Shown piece by piece: positions 1 to 9,081 of a DNA stretch of 64,000 nt. The DNA is from Streptomyces sp. NBC_01294. Its GTDB lineage: Bacteria; Actinomycetota; Actinomycetes; Streptomycetales; Streptomycetaceae. The stretch's first letter is position 1. Every line of letters begins with the position of its first letter. Made by a program: the position numbers and the translations under genes. Under the pieces are notes generated by a model. The model saw nothing but the letters and a program-made list of their open reading frames with translations, did no database searches and had not been told where the DNA came from. The stretch lies in the NCBI RefSeq assembly GCF_035917235.1, contig NZ_CP108424.1, positions 186,001 through 250,000 on the forward strand, written 5' to 3'.

Positions 1-1
1 C

Positions 2-2305
2 ACCGACCGCGCTCTGGAGGTCCTCAGGCAGCGCGTCGACGCCCTCGGCGTCTCCGAACCTGGCATCGCCCGCTCCGGCGAGAAACGGATCATCGTCGAA
101 CTGCCCGGAGTGCAGGACCCACGCAAGGCCGCCGAGGTCATCGGCCGCACCGCACAGCTCACGGTCCACCCGGTGACGGGGGCGACGGCCGACAAGGGCT
201 CCGCGAAGCCCGAGGCCGACGGATCGCGCACCCTGCCCGACCCGGACCAGCCGGGCAACCACCTGAAGCTGGGCCCCACCGCCCTCACCGGCGAGGGGGT
301 CAAGGACGCCGAGGCGGTCCTGGACCAGCAGTCGCTCAGCGGCTGGATGGTCTCCCTCGACTTCCGCAAGGGCGCGGGCGACACCTGGGCGAAGATCACC
401 TCGGACGCGGCGTGCGCGCCTCAGGGCGCTCCGGAACGCCGCGTCGTCATCGCCCTCGACAACAAGATCATCTCGGCGCCCGGCGTCACCGCGGACGTGG
501 TGTGCGGGACCGGTATCACCGGCGGCTCCACGCAGATCAGCGGCGGCTTCGGCCGGGCCGAGGCGCGCGAGCTGGCGGCGCTCGTGAAGGGCGGCGCGCT
601 GCCGGTGCCCCTCGACGTCGTGGAGCAGCGCACGGTCGGCCCGACGCTCGGCGCCGACGCAATCGAGGCGAGCACCAAGGCCGCGCTCATCGGCATCGCT
701 CTGACCGCACTGTTCATCACCGTCGTCTACCGGCTCCTTGGCGCGCTCGCCGCCTTGGCCCTCGCGCTGTACGGCCTCATCTCGTACGCCGCTCTGGTGG
801 CGCTCGGCGCGACGCTCACGCTGCCGGGGCTCGCCGGGTTCGTCCTGGCGATCGGCATGGCGGTGGACGCGAACGTCCTGGTCTTCGAACGGGCCAGGGA
901 GGAGTACCTGGGCGTCCGTTCCAAGGACTTGGCGAAGCCGGTGAAGACCGGCTTCGCGAAGGCGTGGAGCGCGGTGATCGACTCGAACGTGACGACGCTG
1001 CTCGCCGCGGGATTGCTGTTCTTCTTCGCCACGGGCCCGGTCAAGGGCTTCGGGGTCACCCTGTGCATCGGCGTCCTGGCATCGATGCTCACGGCGCTCG
1101 TGATCACCCGCGCGCTCGCGGACTTCGCCGTCGCCCGCAGCTTCGTACGCAAGCGCCCCGGTCTGACGGGCATCGCCTCGACGGGCCGGGTCCGCACATG
1201 GCTGTCCCGCCGCAACCCGAACCTGGTCCGCCACCGTCGCCGCTGGCTCGGCGCGAGCGCACTCCTGGTGGCGGTGGCCGTCGCAGGAATCCTCATCCGC
1301 GGCCTGGACTTCGGCGTGGAGTTCACCGGCGGCCGCCTCGTCGAGTACAGCACCAGCAGGTCCGTCGACGCGGACACGGCCCGGAACGCCGTGTCCGACG
1401 CGGGGTTCCCGCGCGCGGTGGTGCAGGAGTCCGGCGACGGCGACATCACCGTACGCACGGTGAAGCTCACCGACGACGAACAGCAGCGCGTCAAGGCAGC
1501 CTTGGAGGAGCCCGGCGGAACCGTCACGGTGGAGCGTGACGAACAGATCGGCCCGAGCCTCGGCAGCGAACTGCGCCACAAGGCACTCCTGGCCCTGGGC
1601 ATCGCGGTGGCCGCCCAGCTGATCTACCTCAGCGTGCGGTTCCGCTGGACCCTGGCGGCAGCGGCAGTCTCTGCGATGGTCCACGACGTCTCCATCGTGG
1701 TGGGCCTGTTCGCCTGGCTGGGCAGGCCGGTGGACAGCGTCTTCCTGGCGGCGCTGCTCACGGTGATCGGCTACTCCGTGAACGACACGGTGGTCGTCTT
1801 CGACCGCGTCCGCGAAGCGCGCCGCCGAGACCCCCGAGGCGACCTGGAGAAAGCGGCCAACCACGCGGTGGTCCAGACACTCCCGCGCACGGTGAACACG
1901 GGTATGGGAGCCCTGTTCATCCTGACCGCACTGGCGGTACTGGGCGGCGACTCGCTGGCGGACTTCTCCGTGGCGCTGATCGCGGGCGTCCTGGTCGGCA
2001 TCGCCTCGACCATCTTCACCGCGGTCCCGATCGCGATCGCCCTGGAACACCGCAACCCGACACCCCCACCGGCACGGGACCGTCGCGCCGCGAAGGAAGT
2101 CCCTGACGGGTACAGCCCGTTGGAGGCACGGAGGAAGAAGGGGGCCTTGACCCCGGATGTTGGACACCGGAGAGACTTGGATCTTGATGGTCCAGGAGAA
2201 CGGAGTCCCCGTGGGGATGAAGCATTACCCCGCCGAGTTCAAGGCGGACGCGGTCGCGTTGTACCGGTCGAGGCCGGGGGCGACGATCTAGTCGGTCGCC
2301 GGTGA
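2..2305 (+). CDS. secDF: SecDF protein-export fusion protein (5' end outside window, 3' end altered by IS)
   Basis: This is a membrane component that uses proton motive force to assist Sec translocation. The reading frame is open from base 2, so the N-terminus lies outside the window. The visible part starts in the periplasmic region of SecD. It continues into the SecD membrane half, with the signature VDANVLVFER near 860-890, then a linker and the SecF half with GYSVNDTVVVFDR near 1769-1807. The two membrane blocks are at about 676-1128 and 1248-2050. SecD and SecF are thus fused in one chain. The original C-terminus is lost: from about 2143 the frame runs into the left end of an IS3-family element, which adds about 50 foreign residues before the stop. 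These residues follow the last membrane segment, so function may survive. Streptomyces normally also have chromosomal secD and secF, so this is probably an accessory copy. Confidence 0.93.
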   Translation, partial: TDRALEVLRQRVDALGVSEPGIARSGEKRIIVELPGVQDPRKAAEVIGRTAQLTVHPVTGATADKGSAKPEADGSRTLPDPDQPGNHLKLGPTALTGEGVKDAEAVLDQQSLSGWMVSLDFRKGAGDTWAKITSDAACAPQGAPERRVVIALDNKIISAPGVTADVVCGTGITGGSTQISGGFGRAEARELAALVKGGALPVPLDVVEQRTVGPTLGADAIEASTKAALIGIALTALFITVVYRLLGALAALALALYGLISYAALVALGATLTLPGLAGFVLAIGMAVDANVLVFERAREEYLGVRSKDLAKPVKTGFAKAWSAVIDSNVTTLLAAGLLFFFATGPVKGFGVTLCIGVLASMLTALVITRALADFAVARSFVRKRPGLTGIASTGRVRTWLSRRNPNLVRHRRRWLGASALLVAVAVAGILIRGLDFGVEFTGGRLVEYSTSRSVDADTARNAVSDAGFPRAVVQESGDGDITVRTVKLTDDEQQRVKAALEEPGGTVTVERDEQIGPSLGSELRHKALLALGIAVAAQLIYLSVRFRWTLAAAAVSAMVHDVSIVVGLFAWLGRPVDSVFLAALLTVIGYSVNDTVVVFDRVREARRRDPRGDLEKAANHAVVQTLPRTVNTGMGALFILTALAVLGGDSLADFSVALIAGVLVGIASTIFTAVPIAIALEHRNPTPPPARDRRAAKEVPDGYSPLEARRKKGALTPDVGHRRDLDLDGPGERSPRGDEALPRRVQGGRGRVVPVEAGGDDLVGRR
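2143..2167 (+). repeat. Left terminal inverted repeat of the IS3 element
   Basis: It matches the reverse complement of 3424-3448 at about 23 of 25 positions. It overlaps the 3' end of the secDF reading frame. Confidence 0.85.
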
Positions 2306-2522
2306 TCTCGGGGTGAACACCGAGACGTTGCGGAACTGGATCCGGGCCGCCGACGGGCGCCGGCCCGGCGCCCACTCGACGCAGCCGGCCGCCGCGCTGG
2401 CCAGCGGTGACGACGTTCAGGCGGAGCTGGCCGCGGCCCGGAAGAGGATCCGCGAGCTGGAGGAAGAGCGCGACATTCTCCGCAAGGCGGCCCGATATTT
2501 CGCGACGGAGACGCGCTGGTGA
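2217..2522 (+). pseudogene. IS3 orfA, interrupted by an amber stop
   Basis: The frame starts at ATG 2217 (MKHYPAEFKADAVALYRS), a typical IS3 OrfA N-terminus. An in-frame TAG at 2289-2291 stops it after 24 codons. Downstream, the same frame continues with the helix-turn-helix region (VNTETLRNWIRAA) and a leucine-zipper-like segment (RIRELEEERDILRKAARYF) to the stop at 2520-2522. TAG replacing a CAG codon by one C-to-T change would explain the break. Re-initiation at GTG 2313 could give a truncated OrfA that keeps part of the HTH and the zipper. The stop overlaps the orfB start as GTGA. Confidence 0.85.
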
Positions 2523-3421
2523 CCCGCTGCCAGTTCGTTGAGGATCACCAGCGCCGTCACGGCGTGAAGCGGCTCTGCGACATCCTCGGCCTCTCCCGCT
2601 CGAGCTTCTATTACTGGCGCCGCACCGCGGCAGCAAGGGCGGCCCGGCAGATCGCCGAGGCCGGGATCGCGGCCCGGATACGCAAGGCCCACCAGGAATC
2701 CGACGGCACTTACGGAGTCCCCAGGATCACCGCCGAGCTCCGTGACGAAGGCGGCCCGGCGGTCAACCACAAGCGGGTCGCCAGGATCATGCGGACCATC
2801 GGGCTCGAGGGAGTCCGCCTGCGCCGCCGGCACCGCACCACCCTCGCGGACCATGCGGCGCCGAAGGCACCAGATCTGATCGGCCGTGACTTCACCGCGT
2901 CCGAGGTGAACACGAAGTACGTCGGCGACATCACGTATCTGCCGGTGAGCGGCGCGAAGCCGCTCTACCTCGCGACCGTCATCGACCTCGCCTCACGCCG
3001 GCTGGCCGGATGGGCCATCGCTGACCACATGCGGACAGAACTCGTCACCGACGCCCTCGCGGCAGCCGAGCGGACCCGCGGGAGCATGGCCGGAGCAGTC
3101 ATGCACACGGATCACGGCTCGCAATACACGAGTAGGGCCTTCGCTGAAATCTGCAGGTCAGCAGGGGTCCGGCAGAGCATGGGCGCGATCGGGTCCAGCG
3201 CGGACAACGCAGCCGCGGAAAGCTTCAACGCCGCCTTCAAGAGAGAAACGCTCCAAGGCCGCAAAGGCTGGTCGAACGAGCATGAAGCGCGACTCGACGC
3301 CTTCCGCTGGCTGACCCGATACAACACCCGCCGCCGGCACTCCCGCCTCGGCCAGCGATCTCCGATCGCCTACGAGAACGACCTCCAACCAGCAACAACT
3401 ACCCTGACCCAAGCCGCATAG
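2519..3421 (+). CDS. IS3-family transposase OrfB (DDE integrase)
   Basis: A 300-residue transposase with an N-terminal helical HTH_21-type region (residues about 10-100) and an rve integrase core. The catalytic acidic residues are visible: D in ATVIDLASRR, D in VMHTDHGSQYTS and E in AAAESFNAAFKRE. It starts at GTG 2519, overlapping the orfA stop, so it is translated by coupling or as an OrfAB frameshift product. The coding sequence is intact. Because orfA carries a premature stop, full transposition activity is doubtful. Confidence 0.93.
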   Translation: MTRCQFVEDHQRRHGVKRLCDILGLSRSSFYYWRRTAAARAARQIAEAGIAARIRKAHQESDGTYGVPRITAELRDEGGPAVNHKRVARIMRTIGLEGVRLRRRHRTTLADHAAPKAPDLIGRDFTASEVNTKYVGDITYLPVSGAKPLYLATVIDLASRRLAGWAIADHMRTELVTDALAAAERTRGSMAGAVMHTDHGSQYTSRAFAEICRSAGVRQSMGAIGSSADNAAAESFNAAFKRETLQGRKGWSNEHEARLDAFRWLTRYNTRRRHSRLGQRSPIAYENDLQPATTTLTQAA

Positions 3422-3423
3422 AT

Positions 3424-3448
3424 GTGTTCAAAATCCGGGGTCAAGGCC
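3424..3448 (-). repeat. Right terminal inverted repeat of the IS3 element
   Basis: This is the partner of 2143-2167. It begins 3 bp after the orfB stop codon. Confidence 0.85.
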
Positions 3449-3510
3449 CGGGGGCGAGCTCCCCCTCGCGGCGACCACCTGCTCGGGAACGGAACGCCCT
3501 CGAAACCAGC

Positions 3511-3548
3511 GAGTGCCCCGCCCGATCGTGGGATCGGGCGGGGCACTC
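3511..3548. terminator. Strong bidirectional hairpin terminator
   Basis: A perfect 17-bp GC-rich stem (GAGTGCCCCGCCCGATC and its complement) with the 4-base loop GTGG. It lies between the rightward secDF/IS3 genes and the leftward gene ending at 3566. It was probably the native secDF terminator before the IS inserted. Confidence 0.8.
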
Positions 3549-3565
3549 GTGCTTCTCCCCGGGCG

Positions 3566-6500
3566 TCAGGACGTGAAGTAGCCGTTCAGGTCGGCGATCA
3601 CGTCGACGGAGCCCGAGTTGTTGAAGAACGTCACCCGGCCGTCCACGACGGGGACGACCACCAGGTTGGCGACAGTCTGCCCGGCCGTGTAATTGAGGTT
3701 CGACACGTTGGGACGCGTGACCCCGTGGGGGTGGACGATCAGGTGACTGGCCTCGGTCGGGTTGGTGACCGTGACGTTCAGGACGACGGCGGTCACCCCC
3801 TGAGCGGGCACTCCCGCGACGCCGGCCACCTGGAGGCTCACCAGACCGCCCGGTCCCACCGCCCCGGCTCGGGCGCCGGTGCCGTCGCGGGAGTCCAGGA
3901 GTCGCACGGGGCCCGCTGTGGAGAAGGCCGATCCGGTGGCCGCGTAGTAGCCGGTGATGTCGGCGATCAGGTCGACCGAACCGGAGTTGTTGCGCAGGTC
4001 GACCTTTCCGTTCACCACGGGAACCGTCACCAGGTTGGGGACGATCTGTCCGGGCGTGAAGTTGAGGTTCGACACGCCTGGCGCGACCTGCCCGTTCGGG
4101 TAGACGGTGACGTGCCCTGCCTCGGTGGGGTGGACGGCGGTCACGTTCATGACCACGGCCGTGACCCCGGTCGCCGGAACGCCCTTCACGCCGGCCACCT
4201 GCAGGGTGACGACCCCGCCGGGGCCGACGCGCTCCTTCCTCGCACCGGTGCCGTCGCGCGTGTCCAGGAACCGGGACGGTGTGAGCGGGTTCAGCGCGGA
4301 GCCGGCCCCGGCCTCGTCGGTGTAATAGCCGGTGACGTCGGCGATCAGGTCGACCGATCCGGCGTTGTTGCGCAGGTCGACCTTTCCGTTGACGACTGGG
4401 ACGGTCACCAGGTTGGGGACGATCTGTCCGGGCGCGAAGTTGAGGTTCGACACCTTGGGTATGGGCTGACCGTTCGGGTAGACCATCACGTGCCCGGCCT
4501 CGGTGGGGTGGACGGCGGTCACGTTCATGACCACGGCCGTGACCCCGGTCGCCGGAACGCCCTTCACGCCGGCCACCTGCAGGGTGACGACTCCGCCGGG
4601 ACCGACCCGCTCCTTCTTGGCACCGGTGCCGTCCCGCGTGTCCAGGAACCGGGACGGACCGTGCGGCACGAACCGGCTGCCCTTCTGGACGGGCGCGGGG
4701 GCAGTGACCATGTACGCCTTGGGGAGGTACCCGTAGGAGGGAACCCCGGTGGTGTAGCCGACGCCATCGAGCACGAGGTCGTACGCCCCGGACGTCAGGT
4801 CGGTGGTGTCCACCGTGACCGTCAGCGCGGTACCGTCCGCGTTCACGGTGACCACTTCCAGCGCCTTGTCCGGGGACCCGTCTCGTTTCAGCGTGAGCTT
4901 GGTGCCGAGGGTGAGCCCGGTACCGTTCACGACCGCCTGGGACCGCGTACCAGCGGGGCTGGACGCGGGGCTGATCCCGGTCGGGTTCTCGCCCGTGGGG
5001 GACACATCGCGCCGCACCAGTGTGTACGTGTCCGCTCCGCCCCAGCCGGTCAGCAGGGCAGTGTAGGGGACTCCGGCGGTGAGAAAGCATGTGCTGGTCG
5101 CGCTGTAGAAGTCCGTCGCGCATGCCAGGTTGCCCTCGGGGTCGACGACCCGGACCATGGCGTTCGGCTTGTTCTGGAGGTTTGTGTAGCTGATCAGCTC
5201 GGCGGTCGAGTGCTGATCGGCGGGCAGGCTCAGGCAGGCCTGACGGACGTCGCCAGGCAGCTTGACCTGGGTACCGGACGAGGAGCCGAAGACGGTCTGT
5301 GGCCATGGGGTGCAGCCGGCGGCCTCACCGGTGCGGTGGACGACCAGCCCGTACGCCTGGGGTTCCGTACTGCTCAGCACCAGGCGGAACGGCCCGTCAC
5401 CGGTCAGCGTGCAGATCGCTTCCGGGGAGCCGTAGCAGTTCTTGGCGCCGTAAGCGTCGTAGACCTCCGGCTCTACGATGCTGCCTCCGGCAGGCGGCCG
5501 GTTGAGCAGGTAGAGGCCCTGGCCGGCGGCGGTGGGCAGGGTCAGGCAGAACTTCTGCCCGGGGCCGGTGAATGTACCGGTCACCGCGCCGGCCACCAGA
5601 CCGTTGTCGTGAGTCGCGGTGCAGCCCCGCGTCTCCTTGGTGGAGTGGAAGGCCATGCCGAAGGCGCCGGCGTCGGTGCTCCGGTGGTCGACCGCCCAGG
5701 TGTAGTCCCCGGGTTCCAGGTAGCAGTAACCGCGTTCACCGCCGAGGCAGCCCATGGCGGCGGTTCCCTCGGACGTGAACAGCATGCCGTAGGGGACGAC
5801 ACCGGAGGAGACGGGGCTGACCGTGTATAGGGCGGCGGCCGGTACGCGCAGCACACGGCAGCGCACCGTGGAGGTCACGTCCGGGGAGACCCCGAAGGCT
5901 TGGGGCTCCACGACCGGGCAGCCCTCGGCCTTCGAGAGCCGGGCGGCGGTGAACTCGTAGAGCAGGGCCGCACCATCGAGATCCATCACCGCCACGCGGA
6001 ACGGAGCGGTGCCTGAGAGCGTGCAGTCGATCGTGGCGCCCCCATTGTGCCGGGAGTTGCAGATTGCCTGGCCGGTGGCGTCGAAGACGCTCTGCCAGGC
6101 GCGGCTGCCAGCGGAGCTGCGCAGCACCTCGCCGGCGGCCAGGTCCGGCTGGTAGCAGTCGCCGGCCGAACCGGTCGGCAGTGAGCGCTTGAAGACCTTC
6201 GGGGCGCCGAGCCTGCTGTCGGCGGGGCCGACCGGCGTGCAGACGGTCGTGGAGAGCAGCGGGGCGTACGCCACGGAGATGGCGTTCTCCGTGCTGTACG
6301 CGTTCGTGAGCGTCAGCGTGTACGCGCCCGCTGCGGCGGTGGCACAGCTCAGAGGGGCGTAGTTGATGCTGTTGCCGCGCAGGTACTCACAGTCGACGTT
6401 CGAGCCGTCCGGTGCAGTGAGCCGAGGCGGTTGCATGAGTCCCTGCTCGGCGACCGTCTGGACCAGGACCATGTCCTTCTGCGTCGACAGGGTCAGCCCG

Positions 6501-6832
6501 ACCTGGATCGACGTGTTCGCCGGGATGGTGCAGGTGACGATCTCGTGCGGCTTCAGGGCCGGCGGGCAGGCGCCCGCCGGGCCGCTCTCCTGGAGCGCGC
6601 GGACCGCGGCCTCCCTGGCGGCTTTCGGGTCTGGCTTCGGCGCGGTCTGCGGACCGGCGGCTGGAGCAGCGGCGGGGCCAGAGGTGGGACCGGGCACCGG
6701 GGCCGCGAGAGCGGACCCGCTCTGGCCGGTAAACGTAGTCAGCACGGCGAGCAGCAGGGCGCCGGAGGCGAGGACTGTACCGCGTCTGCCCCGCGTTCCA
6801 GACAGACGTGTACCACGTGGCAGCAAACTCAT
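3566..6832 (-). CDS. Large secreted surface protein with three C-terminal RFLDTRDG repeats
   Basis: A 1088-residue exported protein. The N-terminus has a basic region and a hydrophobic core ending in Ala-rich sequence (GSALAAPVPG), a Sec signal peptide. A Pro/Ala-rich linker follows, then a long Cys-containing beta-rich region (about residues 90-620) that I cannot assign. An IPT/TIG-like segment sits near 620-720 (PTGISPASSPAGTRSQAVVN). Three tandem copies of an about 126-residue module each begin with RFLDTRDGTG or RLLDSRDGTG and end with SVDLIADVTGYY-like strands. This module recurs in actinobacterial surface proteins; its function is not established here. There is no sortase motif or C-terminal membrane anchor. 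It stands alone and faces the terminator at 3511. Confidence 0.85.
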   Translation of the reverse strand: MSLLPRGTRLSGTRGRRGTVLASGALLLAVLTTFTGQSGSALAAPVPGPTSGPAAAPAAGPQTAPKPDPKAAREAAVRALQESGPAGACPPALKPHEIVTCTIPANTSIQVGLTLSTQKDMVLVQTVAEQGLMQPPRLTAPDGSNVDCEYLRGNSINYAPLSCATAAAGAYTLTLTNAYSTENAISVAYAPLLSTTVCTPVGPADSRLGAPKVFKRSLPTGSAGDCYQPDLAAGEVLRSSAGSRAWQSVFDATGQAICNSRHNGGATIDCTLSGTAPFRVAVMDLDGAALLYEFTAARLSKAEGCPVVEPQAFGVSPDVTSTVRCRVLRVPAAALYTVSPVSSGVVPYGMLFTSEGTAAMGCLGGERGYCYLEPGDYTWAVDHRSTDAGAFGMAFHSTKETRGCTATHDNGLVAGAVTGTFTGPGQKFCLTLPTAAGQGLYLLNRPPAGGSIVEPEVYDAYGAKNCYGSPEAICTLTGDGPFRLVLSSTEPQAYGLVVHRTGEAAGCTPWPQTVFGSSSGTQVKLPGDVRQACLSLPADQHSTAELISYTNLQNKPNAMVRVVDPEGNLACATDFYSATSTCFLTAGVPYTALLTGWGGADTYTLVRRDVSPTGENPTGISPASSPAGTRSQAVVNGTGLTLGTKLTLKRDGSPDKALEVVTVNADGTALTVTVDTTDLTSGAYDLVLDGVGYTTGVPSYGYLPKAYMVTAPAPVQKGSRFVPHGPSRFLDTRDGTGAKKERVGPGGVVTLQVAGVKGVPATGVTAVVMNVTAVHPTEAGHVMVYPNGQPIPKVSNLNFAPGQIVPNLVTVPVVNGKVDLRNNAGSVDLIADVTGYYTDEAGAGSALNPLTPSRFLDTRDGTGARKERVGPGGVVTLQVAGVKGVPATGVTAVVMNVTAVHPTEAGHVTVYPNGQVAPGVSNLNFTPGQIVPNLVTVPVVNGKVDLRNNSGSVDLIADITGYYAATGSAFSTAGPVRLLDSRDGTGARAGAVGPGGLVSLQVAGVAGVPAQGVTAVVLNVTVTNPTEASHLIVHPHGVTRPNVSNLNYTAGQTVANLVVVPVVDGRVTFFNNSGSVDVIADLNGYFTS
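3569..4690 (-). repeat. Three tandem 378-bp coding repeats
   Basis: These encode the three RFLDTRDG modules of the surface protein. Bases 4119-4213 and 4497-4591 are identical over 95 bp at an offset of exactly 378 bp (126 codons). The third copy (about 3569-3930) is more diverged. The middle and N-terminal copies therefore look recently duplicated or gene-converted. Confidence 0.85.
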
Positions 6833-7149
6833 GAACCCCCCAGTTCAAGCAGGCCCGACCCTGTCATCTGCACAGGCGTTCGCGGGCAGGCGGAGCCTAC
6901 CCTGGTTCCCCGGCCTGGCTGAAAGAAGGCAAGGAATCGGCGCACAGTGCAATTGCGGTGAGAGTAGAGACCGACTCTGCTTGGAGGTCGTTTTCGCCTA
7001 TGCTGCCTGCTTTTCGGCGATTCTCGGGGCGTGTGATCGTGGTGCGGAAGTGGTCATAGGCGCAGTTGTTGTCTGCGGGCCGGTTGGGGTGGCGCGTGGG
7101 GTGGGACGGGCCGGCTGGGGGCGTGGCTGGGTCAGGGGTGGAGGTGGCG
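6833..7149. other. Intergenic, upstream of the surface-protein gene
   Basis: This should hold the promoter of the leftward surface-protein gene. No clear gene, RNA or repeat is seen. From about 7009 the open leftward frame is only a tail of the decayed DUF721-like gene without recognisable family similarity. Confidence 0.4.
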
Positions 7150-7684
7150 CCTCGATGGCACGGCGGTAGCCCTCAGGCGGGGTCCGTCGCTGCACCGGAG
7201 CGGCCGGCGGTGTGACCGGTGCCGGGGCGGCGTCGGCCCGGCCGGACGCGGGTACGGCGCCAGGCGGCAGGATCCGCAGGGCGCGCACGACCGTACGGCG
7301 GCCGCAGCGTTGGCGGCCGCGATGACCCGAGCCTGTTCCAGGCGCGCCTTCGTTGCCCAGGCCGACGATTCCGGGCACACGGTGAGCCGGCCGGACTCCG
7401 GGTCGAAGCCCACGGCGGCGACGTGCCTGGTGAGGTCGGGGCGATGGCCGCCCACCGCTCGCACAGGGAAGCGCCGGCGGCCGGGAGCGTCCAGGCCCGC
7501 TCGGTGACCAGCGCGCCGAGCGCGGCGCCGAGGCCCATCGGCTCGCGCCCGTCCCGCCGCACGGTACGCACCGGCCGCGGCTTCGACTTCGCCTTCTGGC
7601 GCTGCCGTTCCGCCGCGCCGCCTCCATCGCGGCCAGCAGAGCGACCCGCGCCAGGTCCACGCCGGACACCTCGCTGCCGCTCAT
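7150..7684 (-). pseudogene. DUF721-like protein, frameshifted
   Basis: The start is ATG 7684 (MSGSEVSGVDLARVALLAAM). The rest of the family sequence is spread over different leftward frames: SKPRPVRTVRRDGREPMGLG, then HVAAVGFDPESGRLTVCPES and KARLEQARVIAAAN, then TVVRALRILPPGAV and EGYRRAIEA. At least three frameshifts separate these blocks. The family (DciA/DUF721-like) is common on Streptomyces plasmids and integrative elements. Similarity stops near 7150. The ATG overlaps the stop of the upstream remnant (GCATGAGC), as in an operon. Confidence 0.75.
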
Positions 7685-7685
7685 G

Positions 7686-7905
7686 CCTGCCCCCACGGCG
7701 TGTAGCCGAGGTCCAGGTGCCCGAGACCGCAAAGGCGCTGCACGGTCGCGACGAACGCCCGGGTGAACAGGCGCTGCGCCGAGTGCTCGCCATACCGGGC
7801 GATGTGGGCGTGAACGATCTGATGGTCAGCGGCCGCGCGGTCGCGCCAGTCCAGGACCTGCTCCCGGATGAGGTGCTAGAGGACCAGCTCCTGGTCCTCC
7901 TCGAC
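7686..7905 (-). pseudogene. Decayed small gene upstream of the DUF721-like pseudogene
   Basis: One leftward frame reads WRDRAAADHQIVHAHIARYG, then RLFTRAFVATVQRLCGLGHL and DLGYTPWGQA, and overlaps the next start. An in-frame TAG interrupts the frame near 7875, before EQVLDW. The coherent codon use and tight coupling to the DUF721-like gene suggest a former two-gene operon of a mobile element. I do not recognise the family. Confidence 0.55.
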
Positions 7906-8087
7906 GTCCGCACCCTCCGGGACCGGACCAGGGCGGTGGCAGGGCCGCCGCGTGGGCACCACGACCGGCGCCGCCGGCGCGACGGGGACATCGATAGGGA
8001 CGTCTCCGCCTGGCTTCGGGTAGACCCGCCGTGTACCCGAGCTCCACCCGACTCAAGCCACCGTGCCCCGGTTACGGCGGCTCGCGA

Positions 8088-8475
8088 TCAGCCCTCTACG
8101 CCGTGGGCCATGCCCAACAGGTACAGGTGCCCCTGGCGGCGGTGCTCCTCCAGCTTGGCGAGGGTCTCGCCCAGATCAAGGCTGAAGTACCCTTGCCACG
8201 CAATCAGGGACATCTCCAGCGACGCCATGGCCACCATGAGCGCCGTCATGACGGTGGCCGCCTCGCCGACGAGGCCGGATCCCGTGTCCGCCCCGGTCTT
8301 CCGGGCCCGGTCCGTCATCCACGGCCGGCTATGGGCGGCGCCTGACAGCAGGCCGTACGGCATGGGAAGCCATGCGGGCAGCGCGGTCCTCGCACGCTCG
8401 GTGATCGAGAAGTTGCACCTGCTGGGTTCGATCAATGCCGATCCTGGCCGCGGTGAGCTTCTCCTCACCTCATCG
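8088..8475 (-). CDS. Hypothetical protein, probably a C-terminal part
   Basis: The leftward frame gives ERARTALPAWLPMPYGLLSG, then GEAATVMTALMVAMASLEMS, and ends SLDLGETLAKLEEHRRQGHL-YLLGMAHGVEG. The composition looks like real protein, with helical hydrophobic segments and a charged amphipathic C-terminus. The frame is open up to 8588, but the first residues overlap the lipoprotein gene and are Arg/Ser-rich, so the true start is unclear and the 5' part may be lost. The family is not recognised with certainty. Confidence 0.4.
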
Positions 8476-8517
8476 AGGTGAACCACCCGACTCCGTTCGC
8501 CCGTCGCACTGGTGGCG

Positions 8518-9015
8518 TCAGCAGCCCACGATCTCGTCGGCACATCCCTGCACGTTCGCGGGGTCGAGGGATTTAAGCTCCCAGACAATAAGGCCCATCG
8601 GGTCGCCGGGCGCCGGTGCGACTGTCATCGTGACGGGCGGTCCAGCGGGGAAGTTGATGCGTACCGGGATTTTGCGAGCGGTACCCCCGCAGGTGACTTC
8701 GAATTCCTTCTTCGAAGCTTCCCGGGTGAGGGAAACCGTCACCCGCCCTACGTCCGTGCTGTCGCAGACGAGATCCAGGCGGTAGGGCTTGTTGCCACTC
8801 GTCTCCAACTTCTCGTTCAGGCCTGAACCGACGTGGGGGGAACCGAACCGCACACGCTGCGCCGAGGCAGGATCATCCTTCAGGGCCGCTTGCGCCCTTT
8901 GCAGCGCATCGTCCGGCTCCCATTCCGCCTGGGGAGCCGGGCCACCCCCTTGCCCGGTGCATCCGGCGAGAGCAGTGACGACAGCCAGGAGGACGAGGAG
9001 CTTCGGTATACGCAC
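8518..9015 (-). CDS. Secreted lipoprotein of unknown function
   Basis: A 165-residue protein with a lipoprotein signal peptide: a basic start (MRIPK), a hydrophobic core and the lipobox LAGC at residues 15-18. The mature part is a small Cys-containing domain (VCDSTDVGRVTVSL, FEVTCGGTARKIPV, CADEIVGC) that is likely disulfide-linked. It lies downstream of, and on the same strand as, the large secreted protease gene. It would be a substrate of Lgt, and an accessory lgt lies at 51015. Confidence 0.8.
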   Translation of the reverse strand: MRIPKLLVLLAVVTALAGCTGQGGGPAPQAEWEPDDALQRAQAALKDDPASAQRVRFGSPHVGSGLNEKLETSGNKPYRLDLVCDSTDVGRVTVSLTREASKKEFEVTCGGTARKIPVRINFPAGPPVTMTVAPAPGDPMGLIVWELKSLDPANVQGCADEIVGC

Positions 9016-9081
9016 GGCAGTGTCCTTGGTTCGTGCGGTGGGGGGCTTCGCTCCAGGCGAAGCCCCCCACCGTCAGGGGGT

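Larger units (their letters stand above)
2143..3448 (+). mobile_element. IS3-family insertion sequence
   Basis: The element is about 1.3 kb and carries two overlapping frames (orfA, orfB) typical of IS3. Imperfect terminal inverted repeats of 25 bp lie at 2143-2167 and 3424-3448, with about 23 matches. They share the core TGACCCCGGAT at the left end and its complement at the right. No convincing target-site duplication was found next to the repeats. The element sits in the 3' end of secDF, upstream of a strong convergent terminator. Confidence 0.9.

Noticed and set aside
3422..5830. An 802-codon forward open frame opposite the surface-protein gene
   Set aside because: It is the antisense shadow of 3566-6832. 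Its repeats (DVGDQVDRSGVVAQVDLSV) mirror the real repeats, and it has no start site or domain support.
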